The position numbers and the translations under genes are program-made. Positions 42,896-54,061 of a DNA stretch of 64,000 bases are shown here, one piece after another. The stretch comes from Clarireedia homoeocarpa. Its lineage: Eukaryota > Ascomycota > Leotiomycetes > Helotiales > Rutstroemiaceae. The notes under the pieces are model-generated. The model searched no databases, was not told the origin of the DNA, and saw nothing but the letters and a program-made list of their open reading frames with translations. The stretch covers positions 248,001 to 312,000 of the forward strand of contig LNKV01000006.1 of NCBI GenBank assembly GCA_001465935.1, read 5' to 3'. Every line of letters begins with the position of its first letter. Position 1 is the first letter of the stretch.

Positions 42896-44357
42896 TTATG
42901 TTTGGGATTTAATCATGAATATCTAGATGGTTGGGGATGGGGTTAGTAAGTATGTCTTGATAGTCTTTGAAATGTTGTCATCATCAAACACAACTCCCAT
43001 CCATCTTCCTATCCCCCCATCCCTCTCTCCCCTTCTTCCCTTCCTCCTTCTCCCGGAAACAAAACAATAACAACAATTAAAAATAAACATACCTGATTTA
43101 AACTCGCCAAATCCATACTCGCCATCCTCTTCTGCGCAATATGACGCGAGCGTATCGAATGAATTCCCATGGGTGTCGAACGTCCGCTATTGGTTGCTGT
43201 TGCCGGGACTGTGGAACTGGGTGTTGAGTCCGAAGATGATTTATCTTTCTTCTTCTCCTTCTTTTCCTTTTTAGATTTCGAGCTCGACTTGGAGGGTTCG
43301 TCGTCGTTGTCGTTGTCGGCTGCAGCTCGTCGTTTCTTTTCTTTCTTTTCTTTCTTTTCCTTTTTGCGGAGTTGGCGCGCGGATTCGGATTCGACTTCGG
43401 GTTTCTCTGAGGTTGGGGCGGGTGTAGATTCGGATGAGGATTTGGACTTGGATTTGCGGTCTTTCTTGGATTTTTTCAATTCCTTGGGACTGGGCTCGCT
43501 AGCTTCTTCTTCCGTTTCTTCGGCCTTGCGCTTTTTGCTCTTCTTTTCTTTCTTTTCTTTCTTGCTCTTCTTCTTCTCGATTTCGGCTTCCGCTGGGGAT
43601 TCCGTCTCCTGGTCGTCATCATCTTGCTGCGAGCGCTTTCTCTTCTTGGACTTTTTCTTCTCTTCGATTACTTCCTCTTTCTCTTCTTCTTCCTCTTCTT
43701 CTCCTTCCTCTTCTTCTTCTTCCTCTACTTCTTCTTCCTCACTACTGCTCTCACTCTCACTCCCACCATCCTTCCCTTCCTTCTTACTCCTCCCCTCCAA
43801 CCCCCTAACTCTCTCCCTCTCCCCCTCAATCAACTCCTGTATCTTATCCCCCACCAACACTCCCCCCCTCACAAACCTCACACTCCCCCACTTCCTCTCC
43901 GCATAAATCGCCCGTTTCAAATCCTCTCTACTCTTCTGCTCCCTCTCCAACTCCATCTCCTCCTTCCCATTCAACCTCCCCAGCAAATTCTGAAACACGT
44001 CCAATCCAGTGCATTCACCGTGTCCCACACCACTGCCGATTTTCGCCCCGAGTCCAAGATTGTTGTCTTTGACCATAACCCGGATGTGGGATGCATTCGC
44101 TGAGGTGTGGAATTCGGCATGCGAGGCATTTTTTGCGCCGAGGTATTCTCCGGGGGTCCAGCCTTGGGATTTAAGCATGCGGTGGCCGAAGCCCTCGGTG
44201 TTGTTCGTCCAGGTAGTGTTGTTGGGGTCATGGGAGAGTTTTATTTTGCTGATGGGGAGATTAGTTAGTTGTTGTCTTCAGTATTTATGCGATTGAGCAT
44301 GGGGATGAGATTGAAGGACATGAAAGGAGCATACTGTTTTGGCGCTGCGAGACCCAT
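42896..44357 (-). CDS. PXR1: PXR1/GNO1 G-patch nucleolar protein
   Basis: Three exons on the minus strand (44357-44335, 44248-43093, 42922-42896) encode 401 aa. Exon 1 is 23 nt (MGLAAPKH). Exon 2 continues KIKLSHDPNNT, TEGFGHRMLKSQGWTPGEYL (the G-patch, residues about 25-70) and HIRVMVKDNNLGLGAKIG. A KRAIYAERKWGSVRF block is followed by very acidic and then KKE/KKSKK repeats. The last exon is 9 codons (IFMIKSQT-stop) completing the conserved LNQ|IFMIK end. In yeast the homologue activates the helicase Prp43 in rRNA processing and inhibits telomerase. The tiny first and last exons are supported by phase and by family conservation at both ends. It is divergent from the next gene. Confidence 0.93.
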
Positions 44358-44712
44358 GATTGCGATGGGGTGCGAAATCGCAAAATAGGGCAACTGTGTA
44401 GGAGAGGGAGGAATGGAGAATTTGGACGTTGATTGATATCGAGGAAAAAAGTGGTCGGGGAACTTTTTTCGTGCACCGAGAAATAGTTTAGTGGGGTTCG
44501 AGGCGGGAAGCGGACGCTAGGGATTTGATTGGTTAGTAGGAGCCGGGGAACTTCTTTGGTTTATTGATGTTGACTGTCAACGGTCTTTCACTCAACTACA
44601 TACAATCACGAGTTCACAAGAAGAAATCTTTCATCTTCATATCCTCAAATCCTCTCCTTCGATCCGCAGTCCCCCCATTGTAATATCATTAAATTCTTCA
44701 GAATCTTCAAAA
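44358..44712. promoter_or_regulatory. Shared promoter between PXR1 and the small coiled-coil gene
   Basis: A 355-bp divergent spacer. It contains GATTTGATTGG near 44523 (CCAAT on the minus strand). No coding sequence. Confidence 0.5.
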
Positions 44713-45346
44713 ATGCCCCGTCGCAGCATCAGCAAGTCCCGCGAAAGCGACAACGTCTTCATCACATCCCCCGCTTCAGCCTCTCAGGAATCAGCCGATA
44801 TGGAATTGATGAAGACTGTGAAGGAGATGGTGATTGCCGTATGTTCTTTTTCATTCTTTCATCAAGACACCACATCTCAATTATCATAAGCTAATCACTA
44901 CACAGACTAAAAAGCGCCGCGAAGCCAAACGCAATAAAATCGAAAACGAGCGTATCAGGCGCGTGCAGGACGTGAAATTACGTCTTGAAGGCTTGTTTGA
45001 AAATCGTCGGAGTCGGAAGTCAGTTCATTTTGGTTTTCTTGCTCTATGATCCCTCATACCTATGTCCCCCCTCACCTCATTGGCATCCACCATCCCTCTT
45101 CACTATTAGCACCAAAAAGTGTACCCAAACATCCAAGTGACTCTATACAATCACAGGATGAAACTCCAACAAGCCCAATGGGCCAAACTCAGTTCTTTGA
45201 ACAAGAAGAGACAGGAGTTAGAAGCTCAGATTCTGGCGAGCATGACGGCTCTCGAGAGACATACAATGAACATGGCAAGGGAATTGGATGCTATGTTTGT
45301 AGGGAGATTGGAGAGTTTGAAGGAGGTTCAAAGGAAGGGTGTTTGA
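44713..45346 (+). CDS. Small basic coiled-coil protein, unknown function
   Basis: Three exons (44713-44838, 44906-45018, 45157-45346) encode 142 aa. The N-terminus MPRRSISKSRESD is basic and carries an RRSIS kinase-type site. Then come a helical VKEMVIA|TKKRREAKRNKIENERIRR segment (basic), VKLRLEGLFE, and a long helix ending LNKKRQELEAQILASMTALE and HTMNMARELDAMFVGRLESL. It looks like one continuous coiled coil. No family is recognised; size and charge resemble small nuclear or chromosome-associated subunits. Both splice junctions keep frame and heptad pattern, which supports the model. Confidence 0.78.
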
Positions 45347-45746
45347 AAGTTGAGCAGGTATATGATGAGGTTGGGTTAGATGGATAGGGGAGGTTCACTG
45401 ATGCTGTGCTAGGAAAACGCTGCTGCTGCTCGCTTGGTGCGGCTGTTACATTACATTGCTATCCATTTATTGCTACTCACTTACTTTAGCAGACATACTT
45501 ACATCAGGGGACTTACTGAAGGAGTACATAGTTTGAAGATACCTTAGAGCTTGGTCTTTGCAAATCATTAGCTTAATATAAAATAAAATGCTGTTCAGAC
45601 TGCATTTCACATCTTGTCCCAAACTTTTATTCTATCCCGTTGATTCATATACCCATACATTATACAGCTTAGCATAATCACCTTATCCATCAACCCACCA
45701 CCCAAGCAAGCACTCAAATATTGTACAAACTCCCCAATCCCACAAA
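45347..45746. other. Convergent 3' spacer
   Basis: 3' ends of the coiled-coil gene (plus) and SVP26 (minus). No gene. Confidence 0.5.
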
Positions 45747-46625
45747 CTAAAAGCCCCTCTCCTCCTTAAACCACCCTACACTCCTCCCCAACTCTGTAAT
45801 CCCATTCCGAACCGAATCCACAATAACCTTCGCCATCCCCTGTCTCCCAGAGGCTTTATCCTTCCCAGCCCCGCTCGGCTCCTCGCTGCCCATTGTCGGT
45901 AATACATTATCACTTGCGCTCAGACTGACAAAGAGCGCAAACGGCGTCATCCACACGCAGAGCCCGAAGTATGATGCGATTTGCGTGAAGTCGGGGTATT
46001 CGGGGGTGTCATAGATGGACTGGGTAGGTGGAAGGGGGCCGGAGGAGAAATGGACGAACCAGAGGTAGTGGTTTACTACTACGAGGGCTGCGGAGTGTTC
46101 TTATTAGTATATCTCTCTTCAACAACTTGACTAGAATAGAAGGGAAGGGAAGGGAAGGGGGAGAAGAAGTAAGCAAAGCAGGAGGAGAGAAGAACATACC
46201 GCACGAAGTAATAAACAACGGATCACTCAACCTAACAATCGGAAACCTCCTCATATTCCCCAAATACACCACATGCGAAAAAACACTCAACGCGCTCAAT
46301 TTAAAACTAAACCCATCGACCAAACACAGAAGAATCTGCAGCCCAATCACACCATAGATCATGCGCGTTAGAAAGCGCTTCGCCATTACGGTGTGTTCTT
46401 CGACGAGCTCGGAGAGATAGTATAGTCCTGATGCTGTTTTGATTCTCTGTTAGCAACTGCTGCGTTCCTGCTCCATGTCCTGTGGAGAGATGGAGTAGAG
46501 GAGGGGGCAATGGAGCTGGCGCATTGCATCAGTAACCAACGCGTGCGCTACATACCAATAGCTAGAGTAAGAAACCCAAACCCCACGGCCATGCCCATGT
46601 ACCCGACGAGAGGTAAGATCCACAT
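45747..46625 (-). CDS. SVP26: SVP26/TEX261 family ER-Golgi membrane protein
   Basis: Three minus-strand exons (46625-46556, 46433-46200, 46087-45747) encode 214 aa. The N-terminus MWILPLVGYMGMAVGFGFLTLAI is the first TM. ASGLYYLSELVEEHTV leads into RFLTRMIYGVIGLQILLCLVDG (TM2). Then come LSALSVFSHVVYLGNMRRFP and DPLFITSCALVVVNHYLWF (TM3), TPEYPDFTQIASYFGLCVW and TPFALFVSLSASDNVLP (TM4). The tail is hydrophilic. This order is diagnostic for Svp26/Erv26, a COPII cargo adaptor that exports Golgi mannosyltransferases and other type II proteins from the ER. Junction phases are consistent. It starts 405 bp from BUD23 in divergent orientation. Confidence 0.94.
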
Positions 46626-47030
46626 GATTGGAGCTGCAGCAGTAGTATATGTGTATGAAGCTTTGTTGTCTTTTTCGAGGGAGGTTATCGCAAACGAGAG
46701 GCACAATGCATTGCTAGAGGGGTTGCAACGAGCGAGCTTCCCCTTCCCGAGATTCGTTAAACTGTTCTCATCTACCCCAGATTTTCTGTCGGGTAATGTT
46801 CGGCACTGTGCGAGTAAAAAAATGGTGGGAAGTTAGGAGTAGCTTGGGATTTTTTTATCTGATGTTTCTTATCGGGTTTGTGCTGCGCACCGTCTTGATT
46901 TGGGATTGTTCTTATACACGACGACGGATTTCGAGGTATTGCAAATTGCTAAGGAAGATTACTTGGAAAGGATACACGGAAGTTTGATTAGAAAGATACT
47001 TTCTACGAAAGCAGAAATCCAACTGCAAAT
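46626..47030. promoter_or_regulatory. Shared promoter between SVP26 and BUD23
   Basis: A 405-bp divergent spacer without coding signal. Confidence 0.5.
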
Positions 47031-47946
47031 ATGTCTCGTCCAGAAGATACGCTGTACGGTCCCCTCCTCCTCCTCCTCCTCCTCTTTCCCAAACCCAATC
47101 TAACCACTCACTCTCCTTTCCAGTCCCCCCGACCTCCATTACAATGACACCGAAGCTCGCAAATACACCACCTCCTCACGAATCCAAACCATCCAAGCCA
47201 GCATGACCAACCGGGCTCTCGAACTCCTCGACCTCCCCAGCCCCTCCTTCATCCTCGACATCGGCTGCGGCTCTGGTCTCTCTGGCGAAATTCTCAGCTC
47301 TGTGCCCTCAGAAGAAGGCGGCCCGCACATCTGGGTCGGCATGGACATCTCCGCCTCCATGCTCGACATCGCTCTGCAGCGAGACGTCGAAGGCGACTTA
47401 CTCCTTGCAGATATTGGACAAGGTGTGCCGTTCCGCGCGGGGACTTTCGATGCTGCGATAAGTATTAGCGCAATACAATGGCTCTGTAATGCCGAATCAT
47501 CCGAAGTATCCTCTGCCGGTCGGCTCTCACGGTTTTTCAACGGGTTATACGCATCCCTGAAGCGGGGCGGCCGCGCAGTATGTCAGTTCTATCCGAAGAA
47601 CGAGGAGCAACGGACGATGATCAGTGGAGCGGCGATCAAAGCAGGGTTCGGAGCGGGAATACTGGAGGATGATCCGGGGACGAAGAATGCGAAGTTGTAT
47701 TTGGTTTTGACTGTTGGTGGGGGGGAGGTGGAGGGGAGCGGAGGGGATATTACGGGGGTGGTGAGGGGGATGGACGGGGTGGATGTGCTGGATGCGAGGA
47801 AGAAGCATAGGGAGAAGGGGAGGAGGGAGGTGAAGAAAGGGAGTAAGGCGTGGATTTTGGGGAAGAAGGAGCAGATGGAGAGGAAGGGGAAGGTGGTTAA
47901 GAATACCTCGAAGTATACGGGTAGGAAGAGACATATTACTTTTTAG
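47031..47946 (+). CDS. BUD23: 18S rRNA (guanine-N7)-methyltransferase BUD23
   Basis: Two exons (47031-47053 and 47124-47946) encode 281 aa. The joined start MSRPEDTL|PPDLHYND followed by TEARKYTTSSRIQTIQ is the Bud23 N-terminus. SAM motif I is FILDIGCGSGLSGEI; acidic motif II is WVGMDISASMLDIA; then FDAAISISAIQWLCNA and RGGRAVCQFYPKNEEQ. The Lys-rich C-terminus (RKKHREKGRR to KYTGRKRHITF) is the WBSCR22/Bud23 tail. The enzyme, activated by Trm112, methylates N7 of the 18S rRNA guanosine equivalent to yeast G1575 during 40S maturation. The first donor (GTACGG) is not consensus, so exon 1 is slightly less certain than the rest. Confidence 0.94.
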
Positions 47947-48389
47947 AGGTTGGGAAAAGTTTTTTGCTTGCATGGACTTGGAGTTTGGAAGATTAAGGAA
48001 AATTGGGAGTTATGTGATATCACTTGTAGTATCAATGAAGAGCTGCTTGCATACATCAGAAAGAGTAGTTCCGACTACATTGACGTCCGGGACATGGAGA
48101 GATAACTTACAATGTAGAGAGATGCTCGGCACCTCAAATCAGTAGCCCAGTGTCGATGTCAGGCAATGGCATGGGCAGTAGGCGCGCGGAGATCGTTACT
48201 CAATCGAGGGAGATTGACTTGACAGCATGGGGAAACTCACAATTAGGGTGTAGTTATGTCGCAAAGCACAAGTCACGCAAAGCTGTATCGTAGAAGCAGT
48301 ATTCATGAATTTTGTTTGCACCTCTACCATTTTAAAGTACACCTCACTCCATGTCTAGGTATTTCATTTGTACAATTTACATCACCAAT
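47947..48389. other. Convergent spacer between BUD23 and IDH1
   Basis: Tail-to-tail 3' regions; no gene seen. Confidence 0.5.
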
Positions 48390-49666
48390 CTATGCTGCTG
48401 CCTCCATCTTATCCAAAACTGCACGGGTGAACTGGTTAGTAGAGCTGTTTCCACCCATATCACGGGTTCTTACGGCTCTAAGAAATAAATCATTAGTAGA
48501 TATTTGAAAACTTGGATGTATAAACTTACCCCTCAGAGATAACATCGTACACGGCCTTCGAGATTCTGTTAGCATGGTCATCAAGACCAAGATGTCTTAG
48601 AAGCATGGATCCGGAAAGGAGCATAGCAGTTGGGTTGGCTTGATCCTTGCCCTTGATATCAAGACCAACGTGACGGCAACCAGGCTCAAAAACAGCGACA
48701 TCACGACCCATGTTGCAACCAGGAACGATACCTGGACCGCCAACCAAAGCAGCTCCAACGTTGGACAAGATTCCTCCGTACAAGTTAGGCATAACCATAA
48801 CATCGAATTGTTGTGGGCGGGAAACACATTGCATGGAAGCGTTATCGACGATCATGTCGTTGACCTCTAAAGTGGGGTACTCCTTGGCCACATGGTTGAA
48901 GGTGTTTCGGAAAAGACCATCAGCGAGCTTCATGATGTTCGCTTTGTGGATACAGGTGACCTTCTTGCGGTTGTTGGCAAGAGCGAAGCTAAAAGCGAAT
49001 TTTGCAATTCTCTCGGACTTGGCGCGGGTAATAATTTTGAGCGACTCGACAACACCTGGGACTGATTGATGCTCGAGACCAGAGTATTCTCCCTCAGTGT
49101 TCTCACGGATAATACAGAGATCGACATTCTTGTGGCGGGTTTCGTAACCGGGAATATTCTTGATGAGGACAATTGATGCGTAAATGTCAAGTTCTTGTCG
49201 GAGTGCGACGTTGAAAGATTGGTGACCAGATCTCTCGACTGGTGTGTGTAAGATACCCTTAAGACCAAGCTTGTTTCTCTTCAAAGATGCTATCGACTCT
49301 CGGAAAAGGTCCTCGGACTGCTTGTTTCCGGTTTCTACACCAGAAACATCGACTTGCTCCCACTCGACCGGCACGTTGTCGGCTTTGAAGACAGTCTTCA
49401 CGGATTCGGCGACTTCAGCACCAATACCGTCACCAGGAATCAAGGTAACAGTATATTTTCCGCCATACTTGGTCGGCTTGAAGATATCGGATTGTACGGT
49501 AGCAAAAGTTCTCGAGGGAGCGGCATGGGCGGTTCGCAGAAGGCTCTGATAAGAAGTTGGGTTGTTAGCTTAGAGCCAAAAATGCTTGACATCAGAGGGG
49601 ACGCCATTGAAAAGGTTGTAGTAATTCACATACTTGCGCCGACCTTACTGAGCTTCGTGTAAGCAT
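48390..49666 (-). CDS. IDH1: NAD-dependent isocitrate dehydrogenase subunit 1, mitochondrial
   Basis: Three minus-strand exons (49666-49634, 49545-48530, 48477-48390) encode 378 aa. An Arg/Ser-rich mitochondrial presequence (MLTRSSVRSAQ|SLLRTAHAAPSRTFATV) precedes YTVTLIPGDGIGAEV. The beta-decarboxylating dehydrogenase fold is complete: IRENTEGEYSGLEH, RIAKFAFSFA, KVTCIHKANIMKLADGLF, DMIVDNASMQCVSRPQQFDV, MPNLYGGILSNVGAALVGG and NPTAMLLSGSMLLRHLG. The third exon adds AVRTRDMGGNSSTNQFTRAV. It resembles the regulatory IDH1 subunit, which binds AMP and pairs with catalytic IDH2 in the TCA cycle. Placement as IDH1 is from overall resemblance. Confidence 0.95.
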
Positions 49667-50482
49667 CTTGAAAGGAGAGGAGGAGGAGGAGAGATATTAA
49701 GGAAATTCGAGTTTAGGATATTTGGAAAAAGCGTGAAATTCCAGAGTTCGGAATCCTCGTGGTAAGGTGGAAGTTGGGCCGGCTGCAGATAACAAGACCT
49801 TTCCTGTTTAGGTAGTTCTAACGGCATGTGGAATCGGTTTGTCACGGGCGGGATTTAACGCTTAAATTATTTCTTTCGTCAGTGATGGCAGCGGAGTCTC
49901 CTTTGGGGGCGCCTGATGAAACTCAGTACGTACCTGTATGAGTATCGAATGTATACCGCCAGTAATAGGAGCAGGAGCAGTTGGCATCGTGAAGGTACGG
50001 CTACTATGACTGTTGCTACATTCTACAAGGACACGATTGGTTTTTCCCTGGGCGAGGCTGTTAGCAAATCACATCTAGAGATAACCATCTTGATCTGAAC
50101 AGAATTTCCAATATATTTGCGACGAAAGATTCACCTTTTTGACGAGCTGACTGACATTTTGAGGCTGTTCATGGGCCATTATGCAGCTTACGATGGAGTC
50201 ATGGAGGGGTTACTTGCGTCTATGCACTCAGATCTGGAGCAAGGTCCGCCATGTGATCCCAAAGGGTTACCTAAGAATATCCGACCAAAGTGCACAAAGA
50301 AAATGCGCCATAATTGTCGTGATTCTTACACAGGTCCACCTTCTGCATGCATCAACACACCAAAAGCTGAACAGGCGGACTTCTTTGATATAATGAACTA
50401 TTTAATCACCACATATCCGATTGGCTCCCTCAACCATCTACTCTGAACATTGGCCAAATCAACGCCGACGCAGAAAAGTATC
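49667..50482. other. Intergenic region
   Basis: IDH1 promoter at the left. A frame at 50117-50446 (109 codons, several Cys) has no ATG-linked domain and is not called. No RNA gene seen. Confidence 0.4.
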
Positions 50483-50962
50483 ATGTCGTCCCCCCCAAAT
50501 CCCTCCTGTCTCGTCATGTCGACCCACTACCAAGTTTGCAACCATCTTACACTCTCCATTAATCATGCCAAAATTCAGCTCCCCCCAAGCCAAAACTCTC
50601 TGCATAACCCATCAGAACGTCGCTCCCAGACAATAATCAAGTGCCCTCAAGCAATACACAATCTATCACTCTTTCCGCCGCCAGCTGGCAAAGCACAGAT
50701 GTATACAACACGATGCTCGGAGATCGAGAAGCGCACACGTGTCAATGGAGGATATGGGTGTCCATATTGCGAGCCTGATATGCATAGGACCGGAGAAGCT
50801 GTTTCAGAAGAGATGCAATTCGAGGATTCCGAACCCGGAGATGATACCGAGGCAAGGACAAAGAGAAGAGTAAAATGGTGTAGGAAGGTTATCGAGGAGT
50901 GGGAGAGGAAGGAGAAGGAAAAAGCAGTCCATCAGGTTGAAGCGACTACCATGGAGAGTTAA
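50483..50962 (+). CDS. Small hypothetical protein with CPYC motif
   Basis: A single-exon frame of 159 aa starting MSSPPNPSCLVMSTHYQVC. It contains several Cys/His (CNHLTLSINH, IIKCPQ, YTTRC) and RTRVNGGYGCPYCEPDMHRT. A charged helical end follows (RTKRRVKWCRKVIEEWERKEKEK). The spacing of Cys pairs might bind zinc, but no known fold is recognised. Coding character is good only in the second half. It could be an exon of a longer gene or a lineage-specific protein. Confidence 0.5.
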   Translation: MSSPPNPSCLVMSTHYQVCNHLTLSINHAKIQLPPSQNSLHNPSERRSQTIIKCPQAIHNLSLFPPPAGKAQMYTTRCSEIEKRTRVNGGYGCPYCEPDMHRTGEAVSEEMQFEDSEPGDDTEARTKRRVKWCRKVIEEWERKEKEKAVHQVEATTMES

Positions 50963-51607
50963 TGATGGATAAATGTTGAGTAGATGCAGAGTAAGGATGC
51001 TCTAAATATCATAGGGCCATCTTTTCCTGTATGGAATGGCATCTGATATAACTTAGGATCTCCAAGAAGATCCCCATCTTTTGATTGGCCTTATGAAATT
51101 TCCATATATTAAGAGATGCCGTTCCGAACGACTGTAACAAAATTGGCAAAGTGAGCGAGCGAGCTGTGATCTTGTATCTAACTGTTTTTCCTGGGCCGCG
51201 TGGCTATGATGGCAGTGCCAACGCCATGGCTGCGTTGAAACTTCTGCTCCCATAAATCGAACAGGTGACCAGAAGGCTGACTTGAATTTGCAACAGTGAG
51301 TTGGGCAGTAAATTATTTCCATCCTTAGTGGCTGTGTTCCAGATAGCCATACAGGACGGGGTGGCGCCAGCAAGCTACTTCTTTCAAACAGGAGTATGTT
51401 CGAGAACCCTCTTTCCAAAGCGAGGGATAATAAAAGACCTCAGCATAGCCAAGATATGCATGCCAAAAGCCCCAAATATCACTTGGTCGGTAATGCAGTG
51501 TCAGTGGTGACAACGTTGACTGCTGATAGAGAAGCCAGGCCATCATACAGTCGGAGCTCGATGCGAGGAATAACTATAAAGTCCCCCAGTGTCTAACTCG
51601 GGTATTT
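50963..51607. other. Intergenic region
   Basis: Overlapping frames occur on both strands (51053-51546) but none has a domain or conserved feature; treated as non-coding. Confidence 0.4.
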
Positions 51608-52096
51608 TCATCTAGCACCAACCGGTGCGTACCCTTGCTGCGCATTACTCGTAGGCATACTCAACCCCTTTCTCTTATCCATAAACTTCCTCACCGCCGC
51701 CCAGCCGAGTAATCCCAGAGTGCCAGCGATGAAAGTTAACACCACAATTTGATCCTTCCTGCTATCACGCTGGAAGCATGTTGTGAAGACATCTTTCTCC
51801 TCGGCCTCCTTGCATATGGGTAATCTCTGAGCCAAACAAAATGCTCTGTTGCACATCGTACATGTTGCGGCTTGGGCGCGAGCATGCGATTTCGAGTTTG
51901 ATTTGTCGGAGGAGCTGGAGTGGGATGATAGAGGGATGATCGTACTGTTTGTGAAACAGGTACATTTGCAGAAAGATGGAGGGGCTGCTGACGATTAGTA
52001 CGCTGAACGATTCAATTGATAGTGGGAATATTCACCCTCTGCTAAAGCGACAATTGCAAATGCGCATAAGACGAGAAGTAGATATAATCCCCTCAT
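51608..52096 (-). CDS. Cys-rich type I membrane protein with signal peptide
   Basis: Two minus-strand exons (52096-52036, 51987-51608) encode 146 aa. A signal peptide (MRGLYLLLVLCAFAIVALAE) is followed by AAPPSFCKCTCFTNSTIIP, a Ser-rich linker, CTMCNRAFCLAQRLPIC and VFTTCFQRDSRKD. Then comes a transmembrane helix (QIVVLTFIAGTLGLLGWAAV) and a short basic cytosolic tail. The extracellular or lumenal part holds eight or nine Cys in C-x-C and C-x2-C pairs. This pattern occurs in an uncharacterised ascomycete family; I know of no assigned function. The splice restores the signal peptide in frame, which supports the model. Confidence 0.85.
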
Positions 52097-52421
52097 GATT
52101 GACTTGTTGAAGCTTGGATGAAATGTCCGGGTTTGCTCAAAGTTCCGTAGGTACACAATTCGCTGCGCGACCCAATATTCTATTACATCTCCTTACACGG
52201 ATGTTGAAATCAAAGTAATACAGCAGACAAAACCTATAGCATTCGTAATGCGACAGTTGACGAGAAGTTGTCAGTGTCAATAAGCTTCCCAAGTAACGCT
52301 CAAATCGAATAGCAGTTCCAATCGCGCTAACCCATTTCAAGACTAGCAGATTTCGACCCAAAAAGTTGAGCAGTCCAGAGCATCTTCAGTATTTACTCTT
52401 CAACCCCTCCCCACCACCTCA
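52097..52421. promoter_or_regulatory. Divergent spacer between the Cys-rich membrane protein and mL50
   Basis: A 325-bp head-to-head spacer; no coding signal. Confidence 0.5.
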
Positions 52422-53599
52422 ATGCGCCGAACAATAAGAATAGACCGGTCAGTAGACCGTCTCCTAGTACGGGCGAATCCACGGGTAGCACAACCATATC
52501 GATGCTTTGCATGCAGACAGCAAGCTAGTTCATTTTCGACAACGTCCCTCCGAGAGGAACAAGAGAGTTTCCGCGAGCGAGTGAGACGAAAGTTATTGGG
52601 CAATGAAAACGTAGTTACAAAGCGAGACCCTTATAGTGGACCCAGCCAACTGTCGGGTGAGGAAGCGCCGGTAGAAGCAGCGAGGCCAGAACCCACGGCA
52701 GCAGCAGAACCATCGAGTGATTATGAACCGGCAGATACTTGGGATGACTTAGAGATGGTCGGTGGATTTAAAGGATGGTGGAAGCAGAATTGGGATCCAG
52801 AGCATCAATTTGAATGCTGGATGCCGGAAAGGTCTGTTGGAAACGCTGCTGAAGTATCTGCAGCATTACATCGGGCGGTGGTGGAGGTTTTTGCTTTGAA
52901 ACAAGCGGAAAGACCTTTGTCGGAGGTGTCACAGATCAAACCAGGTCCCAATATGACAGAAAAGGTGCAAATTACACCGTCTACCTCGGGGGCAAATCTA
53001 CAATTTGCTGAGGGCAGTTCTCTAGAACAAGTCGTGGAGTCATTGGCACCAGTGAAGGTCCCTACTAAGGCGAAGAAATCCAAGAAGTCTGCAAAAGTGG
53101 CACCAGAGCCTGTTGCCGAAGAAATAGCTCTTAAGGATGATGTAGAGGGGAAAACAGCAATACCCTCAGTAACGCGTAAATTGGTGGCATCTTGGGATCC
53201 ATCATGGCTACAAATTTCTTTGGCAGATCCAGAGATCAAGTTCGCAGTACGTGGTACTTACTACTAATTTCAGTTAATCTCAATTTGCTAACTCTACGAA
53301 AGGTCCTCAAACGCACAATTCAATTAACCGGCATACGTGTCCCAGATAACGTTATCAAGAGCTCCAACACTGCAAAGGCTCTACTTAACCACCTCATTAC
53401 CCCGCCAAAACCAAAAAAGCTAGTTGAAGAGCTCACTGCAAAGGCAGACTTGGTGTCATTGCCGAATGTCAGTATCTGGGGAAGAAGGATCACATCTATC
53501 GATAAGGAACAGAAGATCGGAAGATGGAAGGTGATTGAGGAGGAACTGAAGGCGAGAAATCTACCTGTGAAGAACACTCGATTTGCACCGGTTGTGTAA
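52422..53599 (+). CDS. Mitochondrial large-subunit ribosomal protein mL50
   Basis: Two exons (52422-53246 and 53303-53599) encode 373 aa. The N-terminus MRRTIRIDRSVDRLLVR is an Arg-rich mitochondrial presequence with FSTTSLREEQE near residue 38. The body has TWDDLEMVGGFKGWWKQNW, HQFECWMPE and AAEVSAALHRAVVEVFAL. An Ala/Lys/Pro-rich insertion (residues about 205-245) follows. After WLQISLADPEIKFA|VLKRTIQLTGIRVPD come KSSNTAKALLNHL and LPNVSIWGRRITSIDKE. This is the Ribosomal_L50 family domain of the fungal 54S mitoribosome subunit. Confidence 0.9.
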
Positions 53600-54061
53600 A
53601 ATACTATTGTATCAATAACGGGCATTGTCTCAATTTATACAATTATCAACCTTCCAATTGTTGAGCCACAATTTTCTCTTCTTGTGCAGTGTACATTGAC
53701 AAGTGCATGTATGATATTATCTATGCCGTCGTCAGTCAACCCACTTCCGCAAGGCAAGTTATCCGCTCCGCTATAATTTTCACGTTCAAAATATGACACT
53801 TTGCCATACTACTACATAATTGTCCCCATCTATCTATCTATCTATCTTACAGACGCATAGTGCATACAAACAACCTCGCAACCTCGCAAACACCTTAAAC
53901 AACAAGATAAACAATAATACACATACAGAAAACACCTGAATGCCCCATAATCCCCCAAGCAGAACCATCCCAAGGGTATCATAAACGAGAGTCGAAACCA
54001 AAAGTCGAAAGTATCATGGTATCATACAATAGAAAGAAATCCCCATCCACCGACCACCCAA
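53600..54061. other. Convergent 3' spacer
   Basis: Tail-to-tail region containing a short (CTAT)n at 53829-53847. No gene. Confidence 0.5.

Noticed and set aside
43169..43906. Ser/Phe-rich plus-strand frame of 245 codons
   Set aside because: Antisense shadow of the Glu/Lys repeats of PXR1.
50117..50446. 109-codon plus-strand frame with several Cys
   Set aside because: No recognisable domain, and frame disruptions around it; kept out because evidence is too weak.
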